From: CBDCUQ01 sp965222835
GTDB lineage: Bacteria > Pseudomonadota > Alphaproteobacteria > Rhizobiales > Hyphomicrobiaceae
Length of the DNA: 64,000 nt
Assembly: GCA_965222835.1 (NCBI GenBank)
Contig: CBDCUQ010000004.1
Span: 930,001-994,000, forward strand
Direction of reading: 5' to 3'
Each line of letters starts with the position of its first letter. Position 1 is the stretch's first letter. This document shows, in pieces, positions 16,721 through 24,857 of this stretch. Both the position numbers and the translations under genes were made by a program. The notes below the pieces were generated by a model. It searched no databases, was not told the origin of the DNA, and saw only the letters and a list, made by a program, of their open reading frames with translations.

Positions 16721-18190
16721 ATGACGAAGCGTTTCGGATATCTGTTCACACTCGGGTTTCCGCTCGCCGCGGCAAGCCTTGCCTTGGCGTGGATGCTCGG
16801 GATCGGAAGCGCGGTGGAGGGATCTTACGTTTACGAAACGGTGCCGGTTTCTACGGGTACAATTCGGAAGATTGTTGCCACATCCGGACCCGTACGGGCT
16901 CGGGTCACCGTGAGTGTTGGTTCGCAGCTCTCGGGGCAGATCGAGACGGTCAATGTCGATTTCAATAGCGGCGTGAAGCCCGGGGACCTGCTTGCTACGA
17001 TTGACGCTCAGACATTCGAGGCCCGTGTGGAACAAGGCAAGGCCGATCTTGCTGTGGCTGAGGCGGCGCTTGTAAACCAGGAGGCGGCTCTCACAAAGGC
17101 GACGTCGGTGCGGCGGCTGGCAGAACGCACTCTCAAAAGGCAAAGATCACTCGAGGCAAAAGGCTTCGCTTCGACGGCGGCGCTTGATCAGGCGATGCGC
17201 GACGTGGAGGTTTCTAAAGCGGATATCGCGGTTGCCAGAGCGCAGATTGCGAGCGCGAAGGCCACGATCGCGCAGCGCAACGCTCAGCTTAATCAAGCGA
17301 AGATCGATTTGGAGCGGACGGATATCCGTGCGCCCATCGAAGGCACCGTCATTTCGCGGACGGTCGACCCCGGTCAAACAGTGGCGGCGAGCCTGCAGGC
17401 GCCTGAACTCTTTAAGATCGCGCAGGACCTGTCGCTTATTCAAATCGAGGCGCAGGTAAACGAGGCCGATGTTGGCCTTGTCTCCGAAGGTAACCCTGCC
17501 GTCTTTACCGTCGATGCCTATCCGGACAGGCGGTTTACCGGTCATGTGACGCAGGTTCGTTTGGCAGCCACCGAGATCAATAATGTGGTGACGTATGCGG
17601 TGATCATTGAGGCGCAAAACGGCGACCGGCGGCTTTTCCCCGGTATGACGGCCAACGTGGAAATTGAGACGTCGCGCAAAGATGATGCTCTGCGCGTGTC
17701 GAACGATGCCTTGCGTTTTAAGCCTAAGGCGGCTGTGCGTGCGCCGGCGCGTACAGGTCAGCAGGCCGGGCAGGACCGGTCTGCGCGCACGATTGAGCAC
17801 CTGAAATCGGAGTTGCAGCTGAGTGCGGCGCAGGAGGGTGCATTGAAGCGCGGGTTTGCGGACTTGCGGCGGGATATGCGTTCGGGTTTTCCCAACCGGA
17901 TCGGAAACGTACGCCCGAATCCGACATACGTCCGTCAGCGTATCACCAGCATGATCGATCGGGTTTTGGGACCGTTGCTAACGGATGAGCAGCGCTCGGG
18001 ATTTGATAAATGGAAAAAGGGGCGCAACACTGTTCGCTACGCTTCGTTGTGGGTGTTGGCAAAGTCCGGTTTGCCCGTGCAGCGCGGTGTACGTCTTGGG
18101 CTTAGTGACGATCAATTCACCGAGATCCTGGGCGGTGACCTCAAGGAGGGGGATGCCGTTATTGTCCGTGCACGCGAGGTGACCGAGTGA
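16721..18190 (+). CDS. MacA-like periplasmic adaptor with an inserted Spy/CpxP-like (LTxxQ) segment
   Basis: This is the membrane-fusion subunit of a tripartite exporter, bridging the inner-membrane MacB-type ABC transporter encoded next and an outer-membrane channel. The 489-residue protein has one N-terminal transmembrane helix (residues 6-26), a lipoyl half (VSVGSQLSGQIETVNVDFN), a helical hairpin (about 100-205), the second lipoyl half and a beta-barrel domain to about residue 330. Then follows an Ala/Arg-rich linker and a helical insert at about 350-437 with LSAAQ and LTDEQ, the motif pair of Spy/CpxP-type periplasmic chaperones, before the C-terminal membrane-proximal strands (LKEGDAVIV). 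Standard MacA proteins of about 370-400 residues lack this insert. The start overlaps nothing; its stop overlaps the ATPase start by four bases. Confidence 0.88.
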   Translation: MTKRFGYLFTLGFPLAAASLALAWMLGIGSAVEGSYVYETVPVSTGTIRKIVATSGPVRARVTVSVGSQLSGQIETVNVDFNSGVKPGDLLATIDAQTFEARVEQGKADLAVAEAALVNQEAALTKATSVRRLAERTLKRQRSLEAKGFASTAALDQAMRDVEVSKADIAVARAQIASAKATIAQRNAQLNQAKIDLERTDIRAPIEGTVISRTVDPGQTVAASLQAPELFKIAQDLSLIQIEAQVNEADVGLVSEGNPAVFTVDAYPDRRFTGHVTQVRLAATEINNVVTYAVIIEAQNGDRRLFPGMTANVEIETSRKDDALRVSNDALRFKPKAAVRAPARTGQQAGQDRSARTIEHLKSELQLSAAQEGALKRGFADLRRDMRSGFPNRIGNVRPNPTYVRQRITSMIDRVLGPLLTDEQRSGFDKWKKGRNTVRYASLWVLAKSGLPVQRGVRLGLSDDQFTEILGGDLKEGDAVIVRAREVTE

Positions 18191-18948
18191 CGGCGCGTGG
18201 GTCCCAGCCAAGAGAGACGAGGTGTCCTGCGGCATCTGCGGCACCACTCATTTCGGCGCGGGATGTGACCAAGGTTTACGCCATGGGCGAGCAGCAGGTG
18301 CCGGCGCTCGACGGCGTCTCTCTCGATATTGCGGCCGGTGACTTTGTTGCCATCATGGGCGCATCGGGTTCTGGCAAATCGACGTTTATGAATCTCGCCG
18401 GTGCGCTCGATACGCCGACGTCGGGGACCATTAGCGTGGGCGGCAAGCGGCTCGATAGACTCGCCGCCGACGAACTTGCGGATTTCCGCAATCGATCGGT
18501 CGGCTTTGTCTTTCAGCAGTTTAACTTGCTTGCGCGGACGACGGCCTTGAAGCAGGTGATGCTTCCGCTTCTTTATGCCGATCCCAGGCCGTCCGATGTT
18601 GCGGCGATGGCAATGGCGCGGCTGAAGCAGGTTGGACTGGAGGATCGTGCAGGGTACTTGCCGAACCAGCTTTCGGGCGGGCAGCAACAGCGCGTCGCTA
18701 TTGCGCGCGCGATTGTTAATAATCCGCAGATTTTGCTTGCCGACGAACCGACCGGTGCGCTCGACAGCAAGACCTCGGAAGAGATCATGCGGCTCTTTGC
18801 AGTGCTAAATAACGAGGGCATTACGGTCCTTGTGGTGACGCACGAAGCCGATGTGGCGGCTTGGGCCAAGAGACGCGTTCTGTTCCGGGACGGCCGTGTC
18901 GCAGACGACGTGCGGTCCAATCCCAAAGTGCGGGTGGCTGCGGAATGA
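18187..18948 (+). CDS. MacB-type ABC transporter ATPase
   Basis: This 253-residue ATPase powers the exporter whose permease is the next gene; in E. coli both are fused in one MacB polypeptide, here they are separate genes. Walker A is GASGSGKST, the signature is LSGGQQQRVAIARA, Walker B is ILLADEPTGALD and the switch His is in VVTHEAD. The GTG start at 18187 overlaps the adaptor stop by four bases (GTGA), which implies translational coupling. An N-terminal extension of about 20 residues precedes the conserved ISARDVTKVYAMGE. Family members of the LolD/MacB group drive mechanotransmission across the periplasm and not transport through the membrane. Confidence 0.93.
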   Translation: MTARGSQPRETRCPAASAAPLISARDVTKVYAMGEQQVPALDGVSLDIAAGDFVAIMGASGSGKSTFMNLAGALDTPTSGTISVGGKRLDRLAADELADFRNRSVGFVFQQFNLLARTTALKQVMLPLLYADPRPSDVAAMAMARLKQVGLEDRAGYLPNQLSGGQQQRVAIARAIVNNPQILLADEPTGALDSKTSEEIMRLFAVLNNEGITVLVVTHEADVAAWAKRRVLFRDGRVADDVRSNPKVRVAAE

Positions 18949-20177
18949 ACCTCTGGGAAAGCTTTCTGATCGCTCTGACGGCTCTCCGGGCCAATCTTCT
19001 TCGGTCGATTCTGACGACGCTCGGTATCGTTATTGGTGTGGCCTCGGTCATTATTCTCGTGGCCTTGGGGAGCGGTGCCTCCGACCAGGTCGACAAGCGG
19101 ATCAAGGCTTTCGGGACCAATATGCTGGTTATCTTCCCGGGATCGAGCCACTTTAGAGGCCGGTCCGGCGGGGCGGGCACGGAGATTCCCCTTTCCGACG
19201 GTGACGTGGCAGCCATTCGGAAAAGCGTGACAGACGTTGTCGCGATCTCTGGTCAGCTCAACGAAAAAGGTCCCGTGGTGCGCGGCGCCGCGAACTGGTC
19301 GACAACCCTTTCGGGTGTGGGTGCGGATTACACAACGGTGCGGGATTGGCCGGTCGCAACTGGGCAAGGACTCTCGCCCAACCATGTTCGCTCGGCTCAG
19401 CGTGTTGCCGTCATCGGGGCAACGGTCGCGAAGCAACTGTTTCCCGGCGAAGATCCGGTCGGTGCACGCATCCGTGTGAAGAACGTTCCGTTTGTGATCA
19501 TTGGCGTGCTGAGGCCGAGAGGCCAATCTGGTTTTGGACGGGATCAGGACGACATCCTTCTCATGCCTATTACAACGGCCCGCAATCGCGTATTGGGAAA
19601 GAGTGAGGTGCAAAACAATCAGGTCGGAACAATTTATGTTAAGTTTGACGGTGATTCTGATCTTGTGACGGCTCAGGAGGAGCTTGAAACGCTGCTGCGG
19701 GAACGCCGCCGAACGAGGCTGGGCGCGAAGGATAATTTCAGGGTACGCAATTTATCGGAATTCATACGCGCGCGTACCGAGGTTCTGTCCACGTTAAGTT
19801 GGCTGCTCGCCGGTACGTCTGTCATTTCGCTGGTTGTGGGTGGTATTGGCATAATGAATATTATGCTCGTTTCTGTGACTGAACGGACGCGTGAGATCGG
19901 GCTTCGATTGGCCGTGGGAGCGAAGCGCCAGGATATTCTTCGTCAGTTTCTCGTCGAGGCTATCGCACTTTGCCTTTTGGGCGGTGTGATTGGCGCTGCT
20001 TTGGGAATTGGAATTTCGGGGCTTATTGCCTTCTTTGCCGGATGGCCTGTGACCGTTGGCCCAGGTATTATTGCGTTGGCGCTTGGTGCTGCGGGGGCGA
20101 CGGGCATTGTCTTTGGCTTTTTTCCTGCCCGGCGCGCGGCTTTTCTCAATCCCATCGATGCATTGCGGTCAGAATGA
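18945..20177 (+). CDS. MacB-type ABC transporter permease (FtsX-like)
   Basis: This is the membrane subunit of the exporter, 410 residues, four transmembrane helices. Helix 1 (LTTLGIVIGVASVIILVALG) precedes a large periplasmic domain (about 50-285), and three helices follow at the C terminus, with the FtsX-family block GGIGIMNIMLVSVTERTREI and the ending FFPARRAAFLNPIDALR. The ATG at 18945 overlaps the ATPase stop (ATGA), so adaptor, ATPase and permease form a tightly coupled operon. No outer-membrane channel gene is present nearby, so a TolC homologue elsewhere is expected. Family substrates include macrolides, lipopeptides and haem-related compounds; the substrate here cannot be inferred. 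Confidence 0.93.
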   Translation: MNLWESFLIALTALRANLLRSILTTLGIVIGVASVIILVALGSGASDQVDKRIKAFGTNMLVIFPGSSHFRGRSGGAGTEIPLSDGDVAAIRKSVTDVVAISGQLNEKGPVVRGAANWSTTLSGVGADYTTVRDWPVATGQGLSPNHVRSAQRVAVIGATVAKQLFPGEDPVGARIRVKNVPFVIIGVLRPRGQSGFGRDQDDILLMPITTARNRVLGKSEVQNNQVGTIYVKFDGDSDLVTAQEELETLLRERRRTRLGAKDNFRVRNLSEFIRARTEVLSTLSWLLAGTSVISLVVGGIGIMNIMLVSVTERTREIGLRLAVGAKRQDILRQFLVEAIALCLLGGVIGAALGIGISGLIAFFAGWPVTVGPGIIALALGAAGATGIVFGFFPARRAAFLNPIDALRSE

Positions 20178-20323
20178 TAGCGGAGAGCCTGATTTGACAC
20201 GACAAAATGCGTATTTCCCCGGGTGGAATTGGTTCAATTCGGCAACGGATAAGCTGCGGTCGCCTTTTGTTCCTAATTTAAAGATATTTCTTTGAATGGG
20301 CTATCTCCTAATTGATTTATTTT

Positions 20324-20381
20324 CGTGACTGCGACAGAAAATTGCGTGTCAATACGGTTGGGATTGGATATTCCAGTCACG
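20324..20381. repeat. Inverted repeat CGTGACTG / CAGTCACG upstream of the H-NS-like gene
   Basis: CGTGACTG at 20324-20331 and its exact reverse complement at 20374-20381 are 42 bases apart in an AT-rich stretch (about 20265-20440) that forms the promoter region of the H-NS-like gene. This arrangement, about four helical turns apart, suits a looping or bipartite operator, possibly for autoregulation. Confidence 0.4.
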
Positions 20382-20442
20382 ATTGTATGGAAACTCGAAT
20401 TTCCTGCATATCAAAGTACAAAAACGACGGGAAAAAATACGT

Positions 20443-20763
20443 ATGGCTATCAATGTCGATAAGCTGTCGCTCAAGGAACTTCGTGATCTTGAAGCGAAGC
20501 TGACCAAGGCTAAGTCGCAGGCGCGGGAAAAAGCAAAAGCCGAAGTGAAAAAAAAGATTGATCGCATTCTGGCGTCGTCCGGATTCACAATTGGCGATAT
20601 TTACAGTGTTGGCCGCGGTCGTGGTCGCGGGCGGGGCCGGTCGGCGGCAAAGTATGTCAATCCGGATAATCGGTCACAGACATGGACGGGCCGTGGGCGT
20701 AAACCGAACTGGCTTGTCGCGAAGTTGAAGCGGGGGGCGAAGCAGGAAGACTTCGCGGTCTGA
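20443..20763 (+). CDS. H-NS family nucleoid-associated protein (HvrA-like)
   Basis: This 106-residue protein belongs to the H-NS histone-like group that binds AT-rich DNA and silences genes. The N-terminal part (MAINVDKLSLKELRDLEAKL and the Lys/Glu-rich helix to about residue 45) is the coiled-coil oligomerisation region; the C terminus holds the DNA-binding core YVNPDNRSQTWTGRGRKPNW. Between them lies an unusual run of alternating Gly and Arg (about residues 56-67), which could add minor-groove contacts like an AT-hook. The ATG at 20443 has GACGGGA at 20426-20432; an upstream in-frame ATG at 20383 would add 20 atypical residues. The promoter region is AT-rich and a terminator follows, so it is likely transcribed alone. 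Confidence 0.9.
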   Translation: MAINVDKLSLKELRDLEAKLTKAKSQAREKAKAEVKKKIDRILASSGFTIGDIYSVGRGRGRGRGRSAAKYVNPDNRSQTWTGRGRKPNWLVAKLKRGAKQEDFAV

Positions 20764-20810
20764 TCGCGATGTGCGTGTCTTCGGCGCCTCCAAATCTCAC
20801 GACAAAATTG

Positions 20811-20850
20811 CGCCACCTGTGCATCAGATAACGTGCAGGTGGCGTTTGCA
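20811..20850 (+). terminator. Rho-independent terminator after the H-NS-like gene
   Basis: CGCCACCTG at 20811-20819 pairs with CAGGTGGCG at 20836-20844 around a 16-base loop and is followed by TTTGCATTTAT. It lies 47 bases downstream of the stop codon. Confidence 0.78.
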
Positions 20851-20897
20851 TTTATGCGTTTCCTACTCATGGGCGCGTTGATGTTGGTGATTGAGTT

Positions 20898-21677
20898 GTG
20901 CTGGAGATTATGAGGCAGGGCTGTTCTGGTTGTCGGGGATTCCTGTATTCGGGTGTCGCAGTTGTTCTTTCGGTATTTTTAGCGGCGGCGGACACGAGGG
21001 CGGGTCTTTGTCAGAACGTTAGCTTTGAAGCCAAGGCCTTCATCGTTTGCGAACTGGATCTTGCACGGGATCGTGTTGAGTTACGATGGCGTACGGCTGA
21101 GGGTGCGCCCCTTGGATCCTTAGGGTCGTTGGTTGCCGCCGAACGTAAGACCGGTGCGGTGCCGGATTTTGCTATGAATGCCGGGATGTACGAACCGGAT
21201 CTTACGCCTGTTGGTTTGTACATCGAGCGCGGCCGAGAACTTGCGCCGTTGAACACCCGATCAGGGCGCGGGAATTTCTATTTGAAGCCTAACGGCGTTT
21301 TCTACTGGGGGCCCGGAGCATTCGGTGTTTCTGAAACGACGGCGTTTGCCCGGACACGTCCCAATGTCCGCTTTGCAACCCAATCCGGGCCAATGCTGGT
21401 GATCGACGGCAAGCTGCATCCCGCTTTCTTGCCGCATTCGCAGTCCCTTCACATTCGGAATGGTGTCGGCATTCGCGACGGGACGCGTGCGTCCTTCGTC
21501 TTGTCGGTCAGCAGGGTCACCTTTCACAGGTTCGCGCGTTTCTTTCGGGACAAGCTCAAGTGCCGTGATGCGCTCTATCTCGATGGCTCCGTTTCCAGCC
21601 TTTATGCCCCGTCCGTCGGGCGTGCTGACCTCAGCCAGCGGCTGGGGCCGATGCTGATGGGGATCCGGAAGCCATGA
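20898..21677 (+). CDS. Secreted phosphodiester glycosidase-domain protein (DUF2233/NAGPA-like)
   Basis: This 259-residue exported protein has the fold named for phosphodiester alpha-N-acetylglucosaminidase. After a hydrophobic signal (about residues 16-34, ending near TRAGL) the domain shows DFAMNAGMYEPDLTPVGLYI, GRGNFYLKPNGVFYWG, ATQSGPMLVIDGKLHP and a terminal DALYLDGSVSSLYAP, all conserved blocks of this family with Asn/Asp/Gly residues around the proposed active site. Bacterial members are thought to act on cell-wall or exopolysaccharide sugar phosphodiesters; the true substrate is unknown. The start is GTG 20898, with ATG 20910 an alternative. It ends just before the groES control region on the same strand. 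Confidence 0.85.
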   Translation: MLEIMRQGCSGCRGFLYSGVAVVLSVFLAAADTRAGLCQNVSFEAKAFIVCELDLARDRVELRWRTAEGAPLGSLGSLVAAERKTGAVPDFAMNAGMYEPDLTPVGLYIERGRELAPLNTRSGRGNFYLKPNGVFYWGPGAFGVSETTAFARTRPNVRFATQSGPMLVIDGKLHPAFLPHSQSLHIRNGVGIRDGTRASFVLSVSRVTFHRFARFFRDKLKCRDALYLDGSVSSLYAPSVGRADLSQRLGPMLMGIRKP

Positions 21678-21679
21678 CT

Positions 21680-21723
21680 TTGGCACTCACCTCTTGACAG
21701 TGCTAACAGGTGTCACCCATATA
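21680..21723 (+). promoter_or_regulatory. CIRCE operator overlapping the groES-groEL promoter
   Basis: TTGGCACTC at 21680-21688, a nine-base spacer and CAGTGCTAA at 21698-21706 match the CIRCE inverted repeat (TTAGCACTC-N9-GAGTGCTAA) at all but two positions. A TTGACA -35 box lies inside it at 21694-21699, and CATATA at 21718-21723 is a -10 candidate 18 bases later. HrcA bound to CIRCE would therefore block RNA polymerase directly. The distance to the groES start is about 135 bases. Confidence 0.88.
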
Positions 21724-21856
21724 CGCGTGCGCGCGGGATAAGGCGGCCAGTGGGTGCTGCAACTCGTGCTCGTGTGGCGCAGGCCGCCCGGCCGTTCTGG
21801 CCGGCCGCAACGGCCGCGCTCTGGATAGCAATCTTTGAAAATCAAGAGGTTAGCTC

Positions 21857-22171
21857 ATGTCCTTCCGTCCCCTCCATGACCGCGTCGTCGTCAAGCGGAT
21901 TGAGGAAGATACGAAGACCGCTGGCGGAATCATCATTCCGGATACCGCTAAAGAAAAGCCTCAGCAGGGTGAGGTGGTGGCCGTCGGGCCCGGCGCTCGC
22001 GATGAAAGCGGCAAAATCGTTCCCTTGGATGTCAGCCCCGGCGACCGGGTGCTGTTCGGTAAGTGGAGCGGCACCGAGGTCAAGATCGATGGTGAGGACC
22101 TGCTCATCATGAAGGAGAGCGACATTCTGGGCGTTCTCGAGGGGCAGTCCTCGGTCAAAGCCGCCGCCTGA
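21857..22171 (+). CDS. groES: Co-chaperonin GroES
   Basis: GroES is the heptameric lid of the GroEL folding chamber. The 104-residue product starts MSFRPLHDRVVVKRIEEDTK and contains the mobile loop TAGGIIIPDTAKEKPQQGEV and the C-terminal VLFGKWSGTEVKIDGEDLLI. Sequence and length are standard. AAGAGG lies at 21844-21849 before the ATG at 21857. It is followed by groEL after 81 bases, with a shared promoter under CIRCE control. Confidence 0.98.
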   Translation: MSFRPLHDRVVVKRIEEDTKTAGGIIIPDTAKEKPQQGEVVAVGPGARDESGKIVPLDVSPGDRVLFGKWSGTEVKIDGEDLLIMKESDILGVLEGQSSVKAAA

Positions 22172-22252
22172 ACCTAGTGCGCACCAGGCTCCGATTTCAA
22201 ATCGGGGTGCTGCTTTGCATGTCTTCAATTTCCATTCGGGAGTTCAAAAGGA

Positions 22253-23908
22253 ATGTCAGCCAAAGACGTCAAGTTTTCGCAGGAAGCCCGCGAGCGTATG
22301 ATGCGCGGTGTCGATATTCTTGCCAATGCCGTCAAGGTCACGCTTGGACCCAAGGGCCGCAACGTTGTCCTTGAGAAAAGCTTCGGTGCGCCGCGTGTCA
22401 CCAAAGACGGCGTGACCGTCGCCAAAGAAATCGAGCTCGAGGACAAGTTCGAGAATATGGGTGCGCAGATGTTGCGCGAGGTGGCCGCGAAAACAGCCGA
22501 TCTTGCGGGAGACGGCACGACAACGGCGACGGTCTTGGCGCATGCGATTGTGCGCGAGGGTGCTAAGTCGGTTGCTGCCGGTGCCAATCCGATGGACCTT
22601 AAACGCGGCGTCGAACAAGCCGTCGCAGTCGTCGTTGACGAACTTCAGGCCAAAGCCAAGAAGGTGACTTCGAACGATGAGATTGCGCAGGTTGGCACGA
22701 TTTCGGCCAACGGTGACGCCGAGGTCGGCTCGATCATCGCTGAGGCCATGAAGAAGGTCGGCAATGAGGGTGTCATCACCGTCGAGGAAGCCAAGAGCCT
22801 TGAGACTGAGCTGGATGTCGTCGAAGGCATGCAGTTCGATCGCGGGTATCTCTCGCCCTACTTCGTCACCAACGCCGAAAAGATGATTGCTGAGCTTGAG
22901 AATCCGTACATCCTGATTCACGAGAAGAAGCTCTCGGGCCTCCAGGCGATGCTGCCGGTTCTGGAATCGGTGGTGCAGTCCGGAAAGCCGCTTCTTATTA
23001 TCGCAGAAGACGTTGAGGGTGAGGCGCTGGCAACACTGGTGGTCAACAAGCTGCGTGGCGGCTTGAAGGTGGCTGCTGTCAAGGCTCCGGGCTTCGGTGA
23101 CCGGCGCAAGGCTATGCTCGAAGATATTGCAGTGCTGACGGGTGGCACGGTGATTTCCGAGGATGTTGGCATCAAACTCGAAAACGTGACCTTGCAGATG
23201 CTGGGTAGCGCAAAGACTGTAACGATCGACAAGGACAACACCACGATCGTGGACGGTGCGGGTAAGAAGGACGATATTGCGGCCCGCGTGGCGCAGATCA
23301 AGGCGCAGATCGAGGAGACGACCTCGGATTACGACCGCGAAAAGCTTCAGGAGCGTCTGGCAAAGCTTGCTGGTGGCGTGGCCGTGATCAGGGTCGGCGG
23401 TGCAACGGAGGTCGAGGTGAGGGAGCGCAAGGATCGCGTTGACGATGCGTTGCATGCGACGCGTGCCGCTGTCGAAGAAGGTATTGTCCCCGGCGGTGGC
23501 GTGGCTTTGCTGCGGGCGATCACTGCGCTCGATGCGCTCAAAGCTGAGAACGATGACCAGAAAGTCGGCATTCAGATTGTGCGCCGTGCGCTGTCCTCTC
23601 CGGCCCGACAGATCTTCCAGAATTCTGGAGAAGACGGGTCTGTTGTGGTCGGCAAGATCCTCGAAAACAGCAAGTATGCGTTCGGGTTTAATGCTCAGAC
23701 GGGCCAATACGGAGACTTGGTGTCGGAGGGTGTGATTGATCCGGCAAAGGTCGTGCGCTGCGCCTTGCAGGATGCCGCTTCGGTTGCCGGTCTTTTGATC
23801 ACCACTGAAGCGATGGTTGCCGAGAAGCCCAAGAAAGAGGCCGCTGCTGCCCCGCCGATGGGTGGCGGTATGGGCGGCATGGGCGGTATGGGCGGCATGG
23901 ATTTCTAA
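22253..23908 (+). CDS. groEL: Chaperonin GroEL
   Basis: GroEL forms the 14-subunit double ring that encloses and refolds substrate proteins with ATP and GroES. The 551-residue product has the ATP-binding signature GDGTTTATVLA near residue 86, the chaperonin consensus AAVEEGIVPGGGVALL near 405, and the Gly-Gly-Met C-terminal tail (GGMGGMGGMGGMDF) that lines the chamber floor. All features are intact. The 81-base gap from groES has no terminator, and a strong hairpin follows the stop, so groES-groEL is a two-gene operon. Only one groEL is seen in this window; many Hyphomicrobiales have several. Confidence 0.99.
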   Translation: MSAKDVKFSQEARERMMRGVDILANAVKVTLGPKGRNVVLEKSFGAPRVTKDGVTVAKEIELEDKFENMGAQMLREVAAKTADLAGDGTTTATVLAHAIVREGAKSVAAGANPMDLKRGVEQAVAVVVDELQAKAKKVTSNDEIAQVGTISANGDAEVGSIIAEAMKKVGNEGVITVEEAKSLETELDVVEGMQFDRGYLSPYFVTNAEKMIAELENPYILIHEKKLSGLQAMLPVLESVVQSGKPLLIIAEDVEGEALATLVVNKLRGGLKVAAVKAPGFGDRRKAMLEDIAVLTGGTVISEDVGIKLENVTLQMLGSAKTVTIDKDNTTIVDGAGKKDDIAARVAQIKAQIEETTSDYDREKLQERLAKLAGGVAVIRVGGATEVEVRERKDRVDDALHATRAAVEEGIVPGGGVALLRAITALDALKAENDDQKVGIQIVRRALSSPARQIFQNSGEDGSVVVGKILENSKYAFGFNAQTGQYGDLVSEGVIDPAKVVRCALQDAASVAGLLITTEAMVAEKPKKEAAAAPPMGGGMGGMGGMGGMDF

Positions 23909-23933
23909 GCGCTCCTATCACACTCTTCTCCCT

Positions 23934-23972
23934 ATGGGGCTGGACCGGCGGGTCTGGCCCCATTTGTCTTGC
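23934..23972 (+). terminator. Terminator of the groES-groEL operon
   Basis: ATGGGGC at 23934-23940 pairs with GCCCCAT at 23957-23963, with an internal GACC/GGTC helix, followed by TTGTCTT. It lies 26 bases past the groEL stop codon. Confidence 0.8.
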
Positions 23973-24051
23973 CTGCCAGAGATTGAGTTTTGTCATTGCG
24001 TGACCCCATCCCAGATGGCTGTGTGTTGATGTTAGCAGCGGGAGGTTCGTG

Positions 24052-24234
24052 ATGGATGCCGTTGAAATTCAAGATCACGCTCGCAGATTAAAGGCTGCTC
24101 ACGGCGACGGGGCGGTCGCAGAGGCGGCGCAAAAGGCGGCTGCTCTGGAAAAGGCCGGTGATGCGCAGCAGGCGAAGGACTGGCGCCGGATCGAAGCGGC
24201 GCTGCGTCAAATGCAGGGACCCCATTCGAGCTGA
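24052..24234 (+). CDS. Small conserved hypothetical protein, helical, Ala-rich
   Basis: This is a 60-residue acidic-basic protein beginning MDAVEIQDHARRLKAAHGD and rich in Ala, Lys and Gln, predicted to be almost entirely helical, without a signal peptide or membrane segment. The ATG at 24052 (a GTG stands at 24049) is preceded by GGGAGG at 24040-24045, a strong ribosome binding site that supports expression. I remember similar short proteins beside groEL-type loci in Hyphomicrobiales but know no function. It lies alone after the groEL terminator. Confidence 0.68.
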   Translation: MDAVEIQDHARRLKAAHGDGAVAEAAQKAAALEKAGDAQQAKDWRRIEAALRQMQGPHSS

Positions 24235-24489
24235 GGAATTTGGTCCGAAGCAGCTTTAGCTTTGCGGCTCAGGCGCGTGCCGCGAGCTCATGAATGCTGT
24301 TGCGTGTTCGTGCATTCGCCTGTTTGCTGGAGCGGGTGCCGTCGCGTCTGAGTTCTGGGGTTAGCGTGCGAGAGAGCTCAAACTGCGCGTGGAGCTGGCA
24401 TTCGCCGGCTTTTGTTCCGCGTCGACGAACGGGCGCATGGGATCAATCGGTCCGGGCGGCACGGGAGTTGGTAGACGCTTCTGACCCGA

Positions 24490-24732
24490 TTATGTCCGCT
24501 CCCAGAACATCCGATCCCAGGCAAACATAATGAGCACGTAGGCGGCCCCGGTGAAGAGCATTCCATTGGCAACGGCGTCGCCGTCATGCAATTGGAGTCC
24601 AAGGGCCGCTGGATCGTGATGGGCAACAAGTGCCATGGCGAGCGCAATGAACGTCACCATCCCGAATGCGGCATGGACGTCACGCCGGGCTTTGGCTCTC
24701 ACCGCCCGCAGAACCTCGTCATCTTCCTCCAT
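24490..24732 (-). CDS. Small conserved membrane protein of unknown function
   Basis: This 80-residue protein has a charged N terminus (MEEDDEVLRAVRAKARRDVH) and two hydrophobic segments, about residues 25-40 (FGMVTFIALAMALVA) and 57-74 (GMLFTGAAYVLIMFAWD). That pattern suggests a two-helix inner-membrane protein with both ends in the cytoplasm. ATG 24732 is chosen; a GTG at 24741 would add three residues, and a GAGAGAG stretch lies upstream. It precedes nothing on its strand but follows cca, which is 125 bases upstream in the direction of transcription, so it could be a downstream operon member. No family name is recognised. Confidence 0.62.
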   Translation of the reverse strand: MEEDDEVLRAVRAKARRDVHAAFGMVTFIALAMALVAHHDPAALGLQLHDGDAVANGMLFTGAAYVLIMFAWDRMFWERT

Positions 24733-24857
24733 GCGACGCACAACTCTCTCTTTTCACGCAGGAGAGATTGTTGTAGCGCACCTGGCCCAGCATCGGAAAC
24801 ACTTGTTTACGGGTTGGTAACCACTGCCAGGCCGCGTGATCAGGGCGTATTGCAAGA

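Noticed and set aside
16350..16724. 124-codon frame in the gene-poor region before the exporter
   Set aside because: No ribosome binding site, no family-like segment and Arg/Gly/Pro-rich shadow-type composition.
22256..23707. Long antisense open frame (483 codons) inside groEL
   Set aside because: It lies wholly opposite a highly conserved gene, has no recognisable domain and arises from the codon bias of GC-rich genes.
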